64,000 bases of DNA. Origin: Rhodocytophaga aerolata (lineage in GTDB: Bacteria; Bacteroidota; Bacteroidia; Cytophagales; 172606-1). The notes below the pieces were generated by a model, which was given only the letters and a program-made list of their open reading frames with translations, was not told the DNA's origin and did no database searches. Where the stretch lies: contig NZ_JAUKPO010000006.1 in assembly GCF_030503435.1 (NCBI RefSeq), positions 1-64,000 of the forward strand, read 5' to 3'. The translations under genes and the position numbers were made by a program. Positions 26,623 through 36,989 of this stretch are shown here, one piece after another. The stretch's first letter is position 1, and every line of letters starts with the position of its first letter.

Positions 26623-27687
26623 ATGGCTATTACCTTTTATCCCGGTCCATCTAAAGTATATCCGCAAGTGGCTCACTACATGCAGGATGCTTATACACAA
26701 GGTATATTAAGTGTAAACCATCGGAGTGCTGTGTTTATGGATGTATGCCAGAGAAGTATTGAGCTACTGAAAGAGAAACTGCATATTCCGGCAGATTATT
26801 CGGTGATGTACGTATCTTCCGCTACTGAAAGCTGGGAAATTATAGCCCAGTCGCTGGTAGAGAAACATAGTTATCATCTGTACAATGGGGCTTTTGGAGC
26901 AAAATGGCGGGAATATTCGGCTAAGCTGCGCTCTAAATCTGAGGGCTACGCGTTTGGCCTAAATGAAGAATTGCAAGCTGATGCCGTATATATTCCTTCA
27001 GAGGCAGAGATTCTGTGCTTTACTCAAAACGAAACATCTAATGGGACACAAGTAAACAATACTACGTTAGCTAATTTTTCTAAAGGCTATTCCGATAAAT
27101 TGATCGCCGTAGATGCTACCTCTTCATTAGGCGGAATTACCCTGGATTTTACGCTGGCAGATATCTGGTTCGCTTCCGTGCAGAAATGCTTAGGATTGCC
27201 TGCCGGACTAGGGCTGCTCGTCTGTTCACCCCGGGCCTTAAAACGTGCCCGTCAACTCGGGGAGAATGATCATTACAATAGCCTGCTGTTTATTCAGGAA
27301 AACATAGAGAGATACCAGACGCATTATACACCTAATGTGCTCAGCATTTATCTGTTGATGCGTGTAATGGAAAATGTAGATGAAATTGGCATGCTCAGTA
27401 ATCGGATAAAACAACAAGCAGCAGACTGGTACACCTTTTTTCATGGAAGAGAAGACATGAAGCCACTGGTAGGAAACCCTGGCGTGCGGTCAGATACGGT
27501 TATAACCATACAAGCTGATCCGGTACTGATCGGGCAACTAAAGGAAAAAGCGAAACAGGAAGGAATAACCCTGGGAAATGGCTATGGAGCCTGGAAGCAG
27601 AACACTTTCCGGATTGCCAACTTCCCGGCTATTACAACCGAAGAAATACACACGCTGCAAGCTTTCCTCAACAGGCAGATAGAGTAA
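26623..27687 (+). CDS. Class V aminotransferase (phosphoserine aminotransferase-like)
   Basis: A 354-residue PLP-dependent transaminase. It opens with TFYPGPSKVYPQV, as in SerC and alanine/serine-glyoxylate aminotransferases, and the PLP lysine is probably Lys188 in ASVQKCLGLPAGLG. A role in serine synthesis is possible, but the protein differs from canonical SerC in the substrate-binding region, so I leave the symbol empty. It lies 36 bases after aroQ and is probably co-transcribed. Confidence 0.82.
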   Translation: MAITFYPGPSKVYPQVAHYMQDAYTQGILSVNHRSAVFMDVCQRSIELLKEKLHIPADYSVMYVSSATESWEIIAQSLVEKHSYHLYNGAFGAKWREYSAKLRSKSEGYAFGLNEELQADAVYIPSEAEILCFTQNETSNGTQVNNTTLANFSKGYSDKLIAVDATSSLGGITLDFTLADIWFASVQKCLGLPAGLGLLVCSPRALKRARQLGENDHYNSLLFIQENIERYQTHYTPNVLSIYLLMRVMENVDEIGMLSNRIKQQAADWYTFFHGREDMKPLVGNPGVRSDTVITIQADPVLIGQLKEKAKQEGITLGNGYGAWKQNTFRIANFPAITTEEIHTLQAFLNRQIE

Positions 27688-27715
27688 GTAGTAGGTCAGA
27701 CAGCTATACTTTCCA

Positions 27716-27723
27716 TACTTTTG
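27716..27723 (+). promoter_or_regulatory. -7 promoter element upstream of marC family gene
   Basis: TACTTTTG fits TAnnTTTG, 41 bases before the ATG at 27765; no -33 TTG is seen. An internal promoter within the run is possible. Confidence 0.35.
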
Positions 27724-27764
27724 CCGGGAACACCTTTAACTATTAATCAACCAGTGGATTGCCT

Positions 27765-28331
27765 ATGTTTAGCCTGAAACAAATACTATCGGTTTCTCTT
27801 ATTCTATTTTCGGTGATAGACATTATTGGCTCCATTCCGATAATAATTGAGCTACGCAAAAAAGCCGGGCGCATTGAGTCCGAAAAAGCGACTATTGCTG
27901 CGGGCGTACTTATGTTTGGCTTTCTGTATTTAGGTGAATCTATTTTAAAACTTTTTGGGGTAGATGTAGCGTCGTTTGCCATTGCCGGAGCCATTATCAT
28001 CTTTCTGATTGGGATGGAAATGACGCTGGGTATTAACATTTTTGTAGAGGATACAAATGCTGGTACTACCTCTATTGTTCCTTTAGCTTTTCCTCTGATT
28101 GCCGGAGCCGGCACCATGACCACCATTATTTCCCTCCGGGCAGAATATACCACGCCTAACATACTGGTAGGTATTACCCTAAACCTAGTGTTTGTTTATA
28201 TTGTGCTGAAGTCCTCGGAATGGATTGAAAGTAAATTGGGAAATGCCGGTGCAAATTTATTACGGAAAGTATTTGGCATTATTCTGATTGCTATTGCCAT
28301 TAAATTATTTAAAACGAATCTGGGCTTATGA
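27765..28331 (+). CDS. MarC family integral membrane protein
   Basis: An inner-membrane protein of 188 residues with about six hydrophobic helices, including FSVIDIIGSIPIIIEL and the family-typical PLAFPLIAGAGTMTTIISL. MarC proteins were once tied to antibiotic resistance, but that role was not confirmed and their function is unknown. I prefer the ATG at 27765 over a TTG at 27759. The gene overlaps rnhA by 4 bases (ATGA), so the two are translationally coupled. Confidence 0.87.
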   Translation: MFSLKQILSVSLILFSVIDIIGSIPIIIELRKKAGRIESEKATIAAGVLMFGFLYLGESILKLFGVDVASFAIAGAIIIFLIGMEMTLGINIFVEDTNAGTTSIVPLAFPLIAGAGTMTTIISLRAEYTTPNILVGITLNLVFVYIVLKSSEWIESKLGNAGANLLRKVFGIILIAIAIKLFKTNLGL

Positions 28332-28795
28332 TCACAATGTATACCGATGGTGCTTCCAAAGGAAATCCTGGTCCGGGTGGGTATGGAGTTGTACTAAAAT
28401 ACAATCAGCATAGAAAAGAATTAACCGCTGGGTACCGCAAAACGACCAATAACCGGATGGAACTACTAGCTGTAATTGCAGGATTAGAAGCCTTAAAAGG
28501 GACCGGGCATCAGGTGGTAATTTATTCTGACTCTAAGTATGTGGTAGATGCGATTGAGAAACGCTGGTTGTGGGGCTGGCAGAAAAAAGGGTTTGCCAAA
28601 GTAAAAAACCCGGATCTTTGGCGCAGGTTTTTAAATATATTTAACCAGCATCAGGTGAAGTTTATCTGGGTAAAAGGGCATGCCGGAAATATAGAAAACG
28701 AACGTTGCGACCAGCTAGCTGTGCAAAGTGCGGCTGGCCCAAATTTGTTAATAGATAGTGGCTATGAGGCAGGAGCAGATACAACAGAGCTATAA
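28328..28795 (+). CDS. rnhA: Ribonuclease HI
   Basis: Cleaves the RNA strand of RNA-DNA hybrids, removing primers and R-loops. All four metal-binding acids are present: Asp7 (YTDGASKGNPGPGG), Glu45 (RMELLA), Asp68 (YSDSKYV) and Asp128 (ENERCDQLA). The basic handle region (KRWLWGWQKKGFAK) is also there. Its 155 residues match the bacterial type 1 enzyme. Confidence 0.96.
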   Translation: MITMYTDGASKGNPGPGGYGVVLKYNQHRKELTAGYRKTTNNRMELLAVIAGLEALKGTGHQVVIYSDSKYVVDAIEKRWLWGWQKKGFAKVKNPDLWRRFLNIFNQHQVKFIWVKGHAGNIENERCDQLAVQSAAGPNLLIDSGYEAGADTTEL

Positions 28796-28869
28796 AAATA
28801 CAGGTGGTGCAACAATCATTTTTACATTCTAAACGTACGTAACGGAGGTATATAATCAACGTTTTCCTC

Positions 28870-29580
28870 ATGTCTAATTCCTACTTTCAGTTTAAGCAAT
28901 TCCGCATACAGCAGGATAAAACAGCCATGAAAGTTTGTACAGATTCCTGTATTCTGGGAGCTTATGTCCGGGTAGCCCAGGCTAAACAAATACTGGATAT
29001 TGGCACAGGTACCGGACTGCTGGCTTTAATGGTTGCGCAACGCAGCCAGGCCCAGATAGATGCCGTAGAAATAGACAAGGCTGCTGCTGAACAAGCCACA
29101 GAAAATGTAGCGGATAGCCCTTTTGCCGACCGTATCAGAGTTCATAGCAGCAGTATACAAGCGTACAGTGTGCGTTGCCGGAAAAAGTACGATGTAGTAA
29201 TTTCTAATCCTCCCTTTTTTTCGAACCATCTCAAACGAAAAGAGTTTTCTCAAAATGTAGCCCTGCATAGCGAATCTCTTCAATTATCAGAATTAGCTAT
29301 TATTACTTCTTATTTGTTAGAGAAAGAAGGCTCCTTCATAGTAATGCTGCCGGTGCACGAAACCAATTTGCTGGAAGCGGCGGCTGAAGAAGTAAATCTT
29401 TATCCGTATGAGAAGCTACACATTCTGGAAAAATACAAAGGGCGGCAACTACGCATTATTACCTCTTTTGCCTTTAATCCACAGCCTTGTGTAGAAAGAA
29501 CGTTGTATATAAAAACCCTTGAAGGCACCTATACACCAGATTTTGTTTCCTTATTGCAACCCTACTATTTGTATATGTAA
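28870..29580 (+). CDS. tRNA1(Val) (adenine-37-N6)-methyltransferase-like protein (TrmN6/YfiC)
   Basis: A 236-residue SAM-dependent methyltransferase. The start FKQFRIQQDKTAMKVCTDSCILGAY is characteristic of YfiC/TrmN6, followed by SAM motif I LDIGTGTGL (42-50), the acidic residue in AVEID, and the N6-adenine/amino-methylase motif NPPF (113-116). The family methylates A37 of tRNA1(Val). It ends a plus-strand run and meets sprA head-on across a strong terminator. Confidence 0.88.
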   Translation: MSNSYFQFKQFRIQQDKTAMKVCTDSCILGAYVRVAQAKQILDIGTGTGLLALMVAQRSQAQIDAVEIDKAAAEQATENVADSPFADRIRVHSSSIQAYSVRCRKKYDVVISNPPFFSNHLKRKEFSQNVALHSESLQLSELAIITSYLLEKEGSFIVMLPVHETNLLEAAAEEVNLYPYEKLHILEKYKGRQLRIITSFAFNPQPCVERTLYIKTLEGTYTPDFVSLLQPYYLYM

Positions 29581-29581
29581 T

Positions 29582-29621
29582 ACAAAGGGCTTACTAGTTT
29601 TAAAACCAGTAAGCCCTTTGT
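29582..29621. terminator. Bidirectional terminator between the methyltransferase gene and sprA
   Basis: ACAAAGGGCTTACT pairs with AGTAAGCCCTTTGT. The loop itself can extend the stem with one mismatch (AGTTTTAAAACC). It lies between two convergent stops. Confidence 0.85.
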
Positions 29622-29641
29622 GTATTTTCTATCCGGTGAGT

Positions 29642-32600
29642 TTACTGGCTTAAACTGTAGCGGAGTTGAACACCAAAGTTGGTATTAGACCTTTTGAATG
29701 AAGAAGATATTCTGGGATCATTAATATTTCTGTCAAAGTACATTTGCAGGTTAAGTCTTTGGTTAACAGTGTAGGTAATCGCAGGTTTAAATTGTATCCC
29801 TAAATTACCTGCTGTTACCGTACTGCCTTCTTCTATGCTGCGTTGTATGGTTCTGCCACTTCTCAAGGTAAAGTCGCACCGGAAGTTCAGGTCATTTTTT
29901 AGCACTGTATTTTTTCCATTCACTTTGAAAGGCAGGCGGGTATTATTGCGGGTAAATCCTAACCCAATCACTAAATCTTTATTCTGAATTTCTGTTACCT
30001 GGATGTTAGATAACTGCAGCAGTATGTTCCGCTCCTGGTTGTATTCCACACGGGCCGTAATTTTATTTTGTGTACGTACGTTAATTCCAATTAACGGAGC
30101 AAACCTTTCTGTAATCGTTACCTGATCAATTACATATACCGGGACATACGTTCCGGAGTCACTTTTCAGGCTGGGTAACTGCTCATTAATTTTGCCATTA
30201 TTCATACTTACTACTCCTTCTTCATATTCCAGAGAGGAAGTGAAGTTCCGCACCGTATAGTTAGATGTGTAACTATGCGTCAGGTTAACAGAAGAGAAAA
30301 AGTTCTTTAACAGTTCCAAACGCGATAAGCCAGCGTAGTCTACCCGCCAGTTAGGCAGCGGAATAGCCGGAAACTGAGATAATTTCATTTTTTTTGGATC
30401 TTTGCCAGTGTAGGCCGCAATAAATGCCGGAATTACCACATCCTGCGATTTATCACTATACGAACCTTCCGCCTGGTTCATAGTAGCCAACCGGTTCATA
30501 ATAGTTTCTCGATATTTAGAAAAATTACTGAATACCGGAGATTCATTTAAGCTATTGTCATTCTGGAAAGCTGTTTTGATAGATAAGATAGAAATGCTAT
30601 AATTTCCCATCAGTACCGGATTCTGGCTACCATACACAGGATTTCCGAATGCGTCTAGTATAGGTGTCCTGATTCCGGTTAATGTGTCTTCGTCTACTTG
30701 TGCTCTGTAGAATTCATTATAATCTATTGTTTTCAGGCGTTTAGCATCCAGCTGTATCTTAAAATCACGGAAAGGTTCTAACGCTGTGCGTATATTCAGG
30801 TTTTCTGTAAAGTTCTGGCTGAACTGCTCATTGAGATCCGGGCTTCTGGATAAGAGGCCTTGCTCAGCAAGTGTTTTGCGGACAGATGCATCTTGGCTGC
30901 CAAGTATAAAACCATAGCCAGGATAAGTAAATGTACTATCTAAACCAAAGAAACGTGGGTTGCCTAGGAAGCCAGGTAAAACAGTGCTTTCTTCAATGCC
31001 ATATTGTATATTAATTGTCCGGGCGGTCATTAGCATACGCACCACACTTTTTAAAGCCCGAAGCTCTGGCGGCCTTTTTACTGTATCCTGTACCGCCTGA
31101 GTCTGCTGCTTTTGCGGTTGCCCTGGAGGTGTGTTGGGTTTAGCAGGTGGCGGCGTGTTAATGTTTTTCAAAAACTTCACCTTGTTATATAAACGTGTAA
31201 GATCAATACGGCCTTGTATTTCCCGCTGGCGGTTGTTCTGAATAGTATTACCAAAGAAGTTTCTTACCAGTGAACTGTCGGCCTGGTATTCTTGTAAGGT
31301 TATATCATATGCTGCCTGTGAAGCTGCCTGCCAATTGTACCCGGCACTGTACCGTATATTGGCATTCAAAAAGTCAGTAAGCGGGAATTTATCCAGAGGA
31401 ATCTGGTAGGTGGCCGTAACCCGCTGGCTGAAGTTCTTCATCCGTCCCAGGCGTTTCAAATTGGCTAGTACAGAATCTCTTTTGGTAAAGCCGGGCCGGA
31501 GTTCATCTTCATTTATTTCACCGGTTGGTTCATCAATTACTGAGTTAGCAGTGGCGGAATAATCTAATACAAGACTACGGGTCAGGTTCCATTTTACATC
31601 ATACAGGCGGTTGAACAGGAAAGACTTTTCGTACATGGGCAGTATACCAATGGTTGTGAGGTCGGCACTGCGTAGCTGAGTCTTAGTAAAACTTCTGTCT
31701 AAGTCGCCGCGCACGGTCACACTTTTGGGTGTAAGGCTGAAGTTAAACTCTTGCAACCATTTCAAATACGGTGAACTTAAAAAGGTTAGTTTTTTAAAGG
31801 GTTCTATTGGCTTAGCATCACTTGTGTAGTTGTAAGCCAACCCGGTACGGTAGTTCTTCTGCAGATACTGCTCGGTCAGAATATTGGATTGCTGAATGTC
31901 ACTATAGGCATAGGTAAACGATAAATTCTCAATGTCGTAAAAATGGGTTTTAGCTTCCGGATTGAGTTTTACCTTTTGTACATTCGTAAAGTTTATACTT
32001 CTACGCGTAATGTTATCTTCCACCAGTCTGCGGTACGAACTTCTGGTTTGCCCTCTGTCATCCCGTAAATTATCTAAAGCTACATCCAGCCGCATATCCG
32101 GATCTAAGGGGTTAAAGCGGGGTTTTACATTCTGCCGTTCATAACTTACAAACATGGGGATTTTCAAGCCGAAAGAAGAAGGAAGCAGTTTATCCAGGTT
32201 AACGTTGGAACTAACATCCCATAAGGTTGTATTTTCGCGGGCACGTTCTGAAATCTTTTGCTGGATACTTCCAAAGCCATAGGTCATGTGTTTTATGGAA
32301 GCAGTAACAGTAGCAAAATCAGCCAATTTAGCACTTATCCGGCCAGTAGCCGCCCAGCCTGCTTCCTGGTCAAATCCATTCGAGCGTAATTCGTTGGCCC
32401 AGATACATACCGTTTTAGGACTTTGGTCTGGTGAAGCAGGATTGCGCACCCCAATCATTAGCGTCTGTACAGCACTTAAGTCGGGGTTACCTATAACCCG
32501 GATGGTGTAGCGGCCTATCGTTTCTGCATAAGGAATTACTAAGCTTTTATTCTGCACATTACGGCTAGCTTTTACATTTATCAGGTCTTCAAAAGCGACA

Positions 32601-35600
32601 TCTATCTCATTTTCTGCTGGCCATACCTCGGCCGGGTCAGCATTGCTAGGCTGGCTTATTGTCAGAGGCACTTCTATCTCGTAATAGTTCTCTGAGTAAT
32701 CTGTTCCTAAGCGCAAGAAAGCGGATATTTCTCCCGACCGTGTATTCTGTTCAGCAGTTTCAGCATGCAAGAACATTTTCAGGCGTTTGTAGTTAATCAG
32801 GTCCAGGGTAACATTTTTGAAAGCCGCTCTGGAATCCCGGTCTCTCAGGTCTTCTACACACATTTTTAACGATTGCTCATTGAGCTGGCGGTTATTCAAG
32901 GTAGTAATATCCTGATCGCGTGGCATGCCCGGAGGTATTACATATGGGGAGGTAGTAGAAGTGCCAAGGCCATTCTCTTCAATATTCACCGTAGACAAAG
33001 TAAACTTGGCATCATACCGTTCAATGGGCTGCTGTATGCCTCTGTCGAACATACTTTCTTCGTACTGCCGCCATTGGTTAGATACTAACTGGTATTGTGC
33101 CATACGTAATACGGTAGGCTCGGCAAAGTTTGTTAACACCATCCGCATAAACCGGATGGATTTAAAGCCGTTGATGTTACCTACTTTTTCGTATCCTTCC
33201 CGGATAGGTATGCGGAATAAGTACCAGTTTACATCTTCTCCATCCACTTTAGTTGTAACTCTATCTACAATATTGTTCCTGCCTACTTCCATATCTTGCC
33301 GACGGATACTTATTCTATACTGGTAATATTCTTCCAGGTCAGAAATAGTATTGTCTTTGTTTAGGTCCTCATTGTTGGGAAGTGTAGTGGCCGAACGGAT
33401 CAGTTCAGAATTATCAGCTTCCGGAGAATTACCCTCCATCCCATTAAACTTCCTGTAACGCTCTAGTACCTTTGCATCCTGAGAGTCGAACTGAGGATCT
33501 AGGAAATATTGAAAATCATCGCCGGAAGGGTCATTGGCAATCTGCTGTCTGGCTCCAGCAGGTATTTGGTTGAGGTAATCCCCAAAATATGTTGCTTCAG
33601 TGCTGCTATTTAATCCGTCTAAACCAATATCCTGGCGGGCGCGGCTGCCGGCTGTATTTTCGAACGCATTGTTCAGGAATTGTTTAGTGGTTACGCGTCC
33701 CCACTGATTTTCTGCTATTTCTGTTCTTCCTGGGGCTGGGGTATCTTCTACCGGCAATCCATTTTCAAAGGCGTGGCGGCTGTCTCGCATAATATCTTCA
33801 GAGATGCTGCCTAAGTTAATAAATAAATCGCCTCCTCTCCGCTGGCTGCCATCATAGTTATATTTTCCATCCAACACTCTACCGCGTTCTCCTTGTATAA
33901 AGGGGTCCATCATCCAGAATTCAATGTATTGGATATTAGCATTATCAAAATCAATATCATTAGTCATGGCTCTGGAAATAGCTCCATAGTTTCCTGTTGG
34001 ATTTTTTAAGGTGCCATCTGTATTCAGGTCCGGATTATAGTTATATAGCCCTCTTTCTTCGGGAAAATACGCCAGGTCAAAAATTGATTCATTCAGTTGA
34101 GCAATAAAAGCAGCCCGGTTCCTGAATATTTCCTGAGGGTTTACCTTCCGGATATAATGATTGGTCATATCTGCTTCTGTAATATTGCCAGGGAAATTAG
34201 GCCCGCCTCTTCTATAGAAAATCGGATCGACCGTATACCAGGCTAACTTAGCCCGCCGGTAAGCATTGTTCCGGTTGGTAGAATTATATTCAGGAAATAG
34301 CCTGGGTGTAGAGCCTAGAGCCCAGGTCTGATGAGGGGTGCGGCCCAGATCGAAGGGTAATTCGGCATTCTCAAAGTCATCTATAAAAGAGTTGTTCTGG
34401 GCAAGTGGAGCCACTCCCGGAGATAAACGTGCATATTCGCCACTGATATTGATGGTAGAAGGTTCTTTGGTTTGAATTAGCGGCAGTTTATCTAATAAGG
34501 CTGTGAGAATACGAGACTCTTTCCGGAAGTTGGCATCCAGGCCGAAAATGGAATTATTGGTAGGTTCGTTACCCAAGCCAACACGGCGTAGTAAAGGTCT
34601 TTCCTTTAAGTTCATAAATGTAGAACCTAAAATAAAATCTTTAGACACTTCGTATTCTGCTCTGGCTCCTACCAAAAAGCGGGTCTGGTTATTAAAAAGA
34701 TCATTCTTTTCAAACTGAATATCTATCGGCCTTCCGGAATTTAATATACTTTCATTCACGATACGCACCCGTTGGCCCTCTACAATGTAATCTTGCCCGT
34801 TTACTAAGGGCACTCCTCCGGCAGTAACAATTACCGAGTTTTCGTCTGCATTAATTGCGGGAAGCATAAATTCATTGGAAGCGGAAGACTGAAAACTGCC
34901 TTTAATAAAGAATTTATTTTTGTCGGCTATTTGCTGGGCTTCTTGTTTGGTAGACTGATAGAGCGTAGGAAATACATATTTACTGATAAGGTTTCCTTCG
35001 GTTGCAGGATTAAAATATGTTTGCAAATGGCTTCCAAATGGTTCGAGCACAGGAAATATGATACGTCCATACCGGCTATCAACCGTAATGCCTTCAATGA
35101 AATCAAAATTTCCATCTATTTGCGGATCACCTTGCGGATTCAACTGGTCTAACTTTAATACCTGCACCAATGGTATATCTTTGGTGCGGGCTCCTTCCTG
35201 CAGACTTGGGTTATCAATACCGGTAACGTCGTCTTTATAAATTACTCTTAGCTGGAAGCCTTGCTTGTTAATTTGCCCGTTTCCCAGTGAGTAGACGTTT
35301 TTCATCATCAGATCCCAGGTAGGCAAATCTATCCGAACTGTAGAAGGACGAAGCAGCTTTAGTACAATTACTTCATCTTCATTGCGTGCCTGATAATCTT
35401 CCATCAACTCACCTACTTTATACTTTCTGCCTTGGTATGTATATTCATAGGCAACAGCCAGAATTTCATCGTTCCGTAAGGGCGTATTTAGAGAGATATA
35501 CCCAAGTTGTGAATGAAAATTGTATTCTGTTTCAGCCAGTCGCCGGGCAGATCGCAGCAGTTCAAAATCTGTACCTCTAACCAATCCTCTACTTTCAAGA

Positions 35601-36898
35601 CCACTGCCTGCGTTATCAACCTGGCGTATGTTTGGAATTGTTATAACATTGCTAAATAAACCATTTGCTTCATTGGAAGCCGGTCCTCTGGTCTGAGGAG
35701 TACCAATTACCGGAAAATCTGGTCTGTATACATTTTCACGTGTTTCGGCTAAATCTAGCAAGGCTACTGTATTACGCAGCGTTTGCGTATTGTTATTGCG
35801 GTTAGTTACATATACTTCCATCCTGGTAATCATTACCCCTGAAGTAATAGTGGGGATAGTCCGCAAAGCGCGCTCATAATTATCCCGGAAGAATTGGGAT
35901 AGGAAGAAATGGCGATTATCTTCATACTCACTTACTTTCAATTCAAATCGGCGGGTTTGCACCCCTCCTTGCACTCCTACCCGGTCGATGCTAGCTCTTT
36001 GGTTAGCGGCAACACCAGTGACGCTTAGTCTGCCAAAACGAAGCTGGGTTTTCAAACCAAATAAATTTTGTGCCCCTGTAATCAATGTGCTGTTCACGGG
36101 CATACTCACATTCCCTGCTTCTATCTTCTGAATAATATCTTCTTCAAAACCTGTATAGTCTAGTTTTAAATTTTGCTCATACTGAAAGCTAGCTTTGGTA
36201 TCGAAATTGGCCATTACTTTCATCTTCTCACCCACTTGTCCTATGGCATTCAAACTTACCTGCTGATCAAAGTCAAATAGAGGCACGCTTTGCTGGCGTA
36301 CAGGGATGTTGGGATTAGCTACTTTTTGAAACCTTCCGGCAAAATCTAAATTAACAAAGCCATTGGTTTTAAAATCTATGTAGTTGCCGCCAAATATACG
36401 GTCGAAAATAGGGCTGATATATATTTTAGGAATAAGTCCTCTTGCCGTAACTTCACTTTTGCCATCCGCAGCAGCTGTTTTGCTTTGCCAGTAATCTCTG
36501 GCCATCCGCCGGTCCTGGTACTGGGAAAATTGGTCAAAAGTCATGGAATTTGCCGGGCGGTAATCTAAATCGCCAATTTTCTCGTATATGGTAACATTGC
36601 CGCTAGAATCTGCTTCTGTTTGCAACTGAATGCTTTTAGGGTTGCTCAGTTGAAGAGGAGAAGACAATAAACGGTTAGAAAAAGGGTCGCCATATCTGTC
36701 GCGTGAAAAGAAACTTGCTTTCCGCTCCCGAGGTATATTGGGCAATGAATCTTTTTTAGTGGAATCGGAAGGTACAGTGGTAGGCACTTGCTGAACGTAC
36801 ATACGGGTGCTTGTATGTGCTTCGGCAAAAGACAGCAGTGTAACCAGGGAAAATAAAATTCCTGCCGGAAACCATATGTAAAATGTGAGCTTGGGCAA
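29642..36898 (-). CDS. sprA: SprA, type IX secretion system outer-membrane translocon
   Basis: A 2418-residue outer-membrane protein with a signal peptide (LVTLLSFAEA) and long stretches of alternating amphipathic strands. Its length and features, such as NYIDFKTNGFVNLDFAGRFQ and the repeated SprA-N type blocks, match SprA (Sov), which forms a very large barrel that exports type IX cargo and is needed for gliding in related species. The C terminus ends as strands (NFGVQLRYSLSQ). Two type IX cargo proteins in this window (51655 and 61239) fit an active system. ruvA and malic enzyme lie directly upstream on the same strand. Confidence 0.95.
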   Translation of the reverse strand: MPKLTFYIWFPAGILFSLVTLLSFAEAHTSTRMYVQQVPTTVPSDSTKKDSLPNIPRERKASFFSRDRYGDPFSNRLLSSPLQLSNPKSIQLQTEADSSGNVTIYEKIGDLDYRPANSMTFDQFSQYQDRRMARDYWQSKTAAADGKSEVTARGLIPKIYISPIFDRIFGGNYIDFKTNGFVNLDFAGRFQKVANPNIPVRQQSVPLFDFDQQVSLNAIGQVGEKMKVMANFDTKASFQYEQNLKLDYTGFEEDIIQKIEAGNVSMPVNSTLITGAQNLFGLKTQLRFGRLSVTGVAANQRASIDRVGVQGGVQTRRFELKVSEYEDNRHFFLSQFFRDNYERALRTIPTITSGVMITRMEVYVTNRNNNTQTLRNTVALLDLAETRENVYRPDFPVIGTPQTRGPASNEANGLFSNVITIPNIRQVDNAGSGLESRGLVRGTDFELLRSARRLAETEYNFHSQLGYISLNTPLRNDEILAVAYEYTYQGRKYKVGELMEDYQARNEDEVIVLKLLRPSTVRIDLPTWDLMMKNVYSLGNGQINKQGFQLRVIYKDDVTGIDNPSLQEGARTKDIPLVQVLKLDQLNPQGDPQIDGNFDFIEGITVDSRYGRIIFPVLEPFGSHLQTYFNPATEGNLISKYVFPTLYQSTKQEAQQIADKNKFFIKGSFQSSASNEFMLPAINADENSVIVTAGGVPLVNGQDYIVEGQRVRIVNESILNSGRPIDIQFEKNDLFNNQTRFLVGARAEYEVSKDFILGSTFMNLKERPLLRRVGLGNEPTNNSIFGLDANFRKESRILTALLDKLPLIQTKEPSTINISGEYARLSPGVAPLAQNNSFIDDFENAELPFDLGRTPHQTWALGSTPRLFPEYNSTNRNNAYRRAKLAWYTVDPIFYRRGGPNFPGNITEADMTNHYIRKVNPQEIFRNRAAFIAQLNESIFDLAYFPEERGLYNYNPDLNTDGTLKNPTGNYGAISRAMTNDIDFDNANIQYIEFWMMDPFIQGERGRVLDGKYNYDGSQRRGGDLFINLGSISEDIMRDSRHAFENGLPVEDTPAPGRTEIAENQWGRVTTKQFLNNAFENTAGSRARQDIGLDGLNSSTEATYFGDYLNQIPAGARQQIANDPSGDDFQYFLDPQFDSQDAKVLERYRKFNGMEGNSPEADNSELIRSATTLPNNEDLNKDNTISDLEEYYQYRISIRRQDMEVGRNNIVDRVTTKVDGEDVNWYLFRIPIREGYEKVGNINGFKSIRFMRMVLTNFAEPTVLRMAQYQLVSNQWRQYEESMFDRGIQQPIERYDAKFTLSTVNIEENGLGTSTTSPYVIPPGMPRDQDITTLNNRQLNEQSLKMCVEDLRDRDSRAAFKNVTLDLINYKRLKMFLHAETAEQNTRSGEISAFLRLGTDYSENYYEIEVPLTISQPSNADPAEVWPAENEIDVAFEDLINVKASRNVQNKSLVIPYAETIGRYTIRVIGNPDLSAVQTLMIGVRNPASPDQSPKTVCIWANELRSNGFDQEAGWAATGRISAKLADFATVTASIKHMTYGFGSIQQKISERARENTTLWDVSSNVNLDKLLPSSFGLKIPMFVSYERQNVKPRFNPLDPDMRLDVALDNLRDDRGQTRSSYRRLVEDNITRRSINFTNVQKVKLNPEAKTHFYDIENLSFTYAYSDIQQSNILTEQYLQKNYRTGLAYNYTSDAKPIEPFKKLTFLSSPYLKWLQEFNFSLTPKSVTVRGDLDRSFTKTQLRSADLTTIGILPMYEKSFLFNRLYDVKWNLTRSLVLDYSATANSVIDEPTGEINEDELRPGFTKRDSVLANLKRLGRMKNFSQRVTATYQIPLDKFPLTDFLNANIRYSAGYNWQAASQAAYDITLQEYQADSSLVRNFFGNTIQNNRQREIQGRIDLTRLYNKVKFLKNINTPPPAKPNTPPGQPQKQQTQAVQDTVKRPPELRALKSVVRMLMTARTINIQYGIEESTVLPGFLGNPRFFGLDSTFTYPGYGFILGSQDASVRKTLAEQGLLSRSPDLNEQFSQNFTENLNIRTALEPFRDFKIQLDAKRLKTIDYNEFYRAQVDEDTLTGIRTPILDAFGNPVYGSQNPVLMGNYSISILSIKTAFQNDNSLNESPVFSNFSKYRETIMNRLATMNQAEGSYSDKSQDVVIPAFIAAYTGKDPKKMKLSQFPAIPLPNWRVDYAGLSRLELLKNFFSSVNLTHSYTSNYTVRNFTSSLEYEEGVVSMNNGKINEQLPSLKSDSGTYVPVYVIDQVTITERFAPLIGINVRTQNKITARVEYNQERNILLQLSNIQVTEIQNKDLVIGLGFTRNNTRLPFKVNGKNTVLKNDLNFRCDFTLRSGRTIQRSIEEGSTVTAGNLGIQFKPAITYTVNQRLNLQMYFDRNINDPRISSSFKRSNTNFGVQLRYSLSQ

Positions 36899-36989
36899 TG
36901 GTAGTATAAAAATAGTTTAACTTCGATCTTATGCTCGTTTAGGATAGGTGCGGCCTACAACATTCAGGTATGCAGGTTTTTGTGTGGTC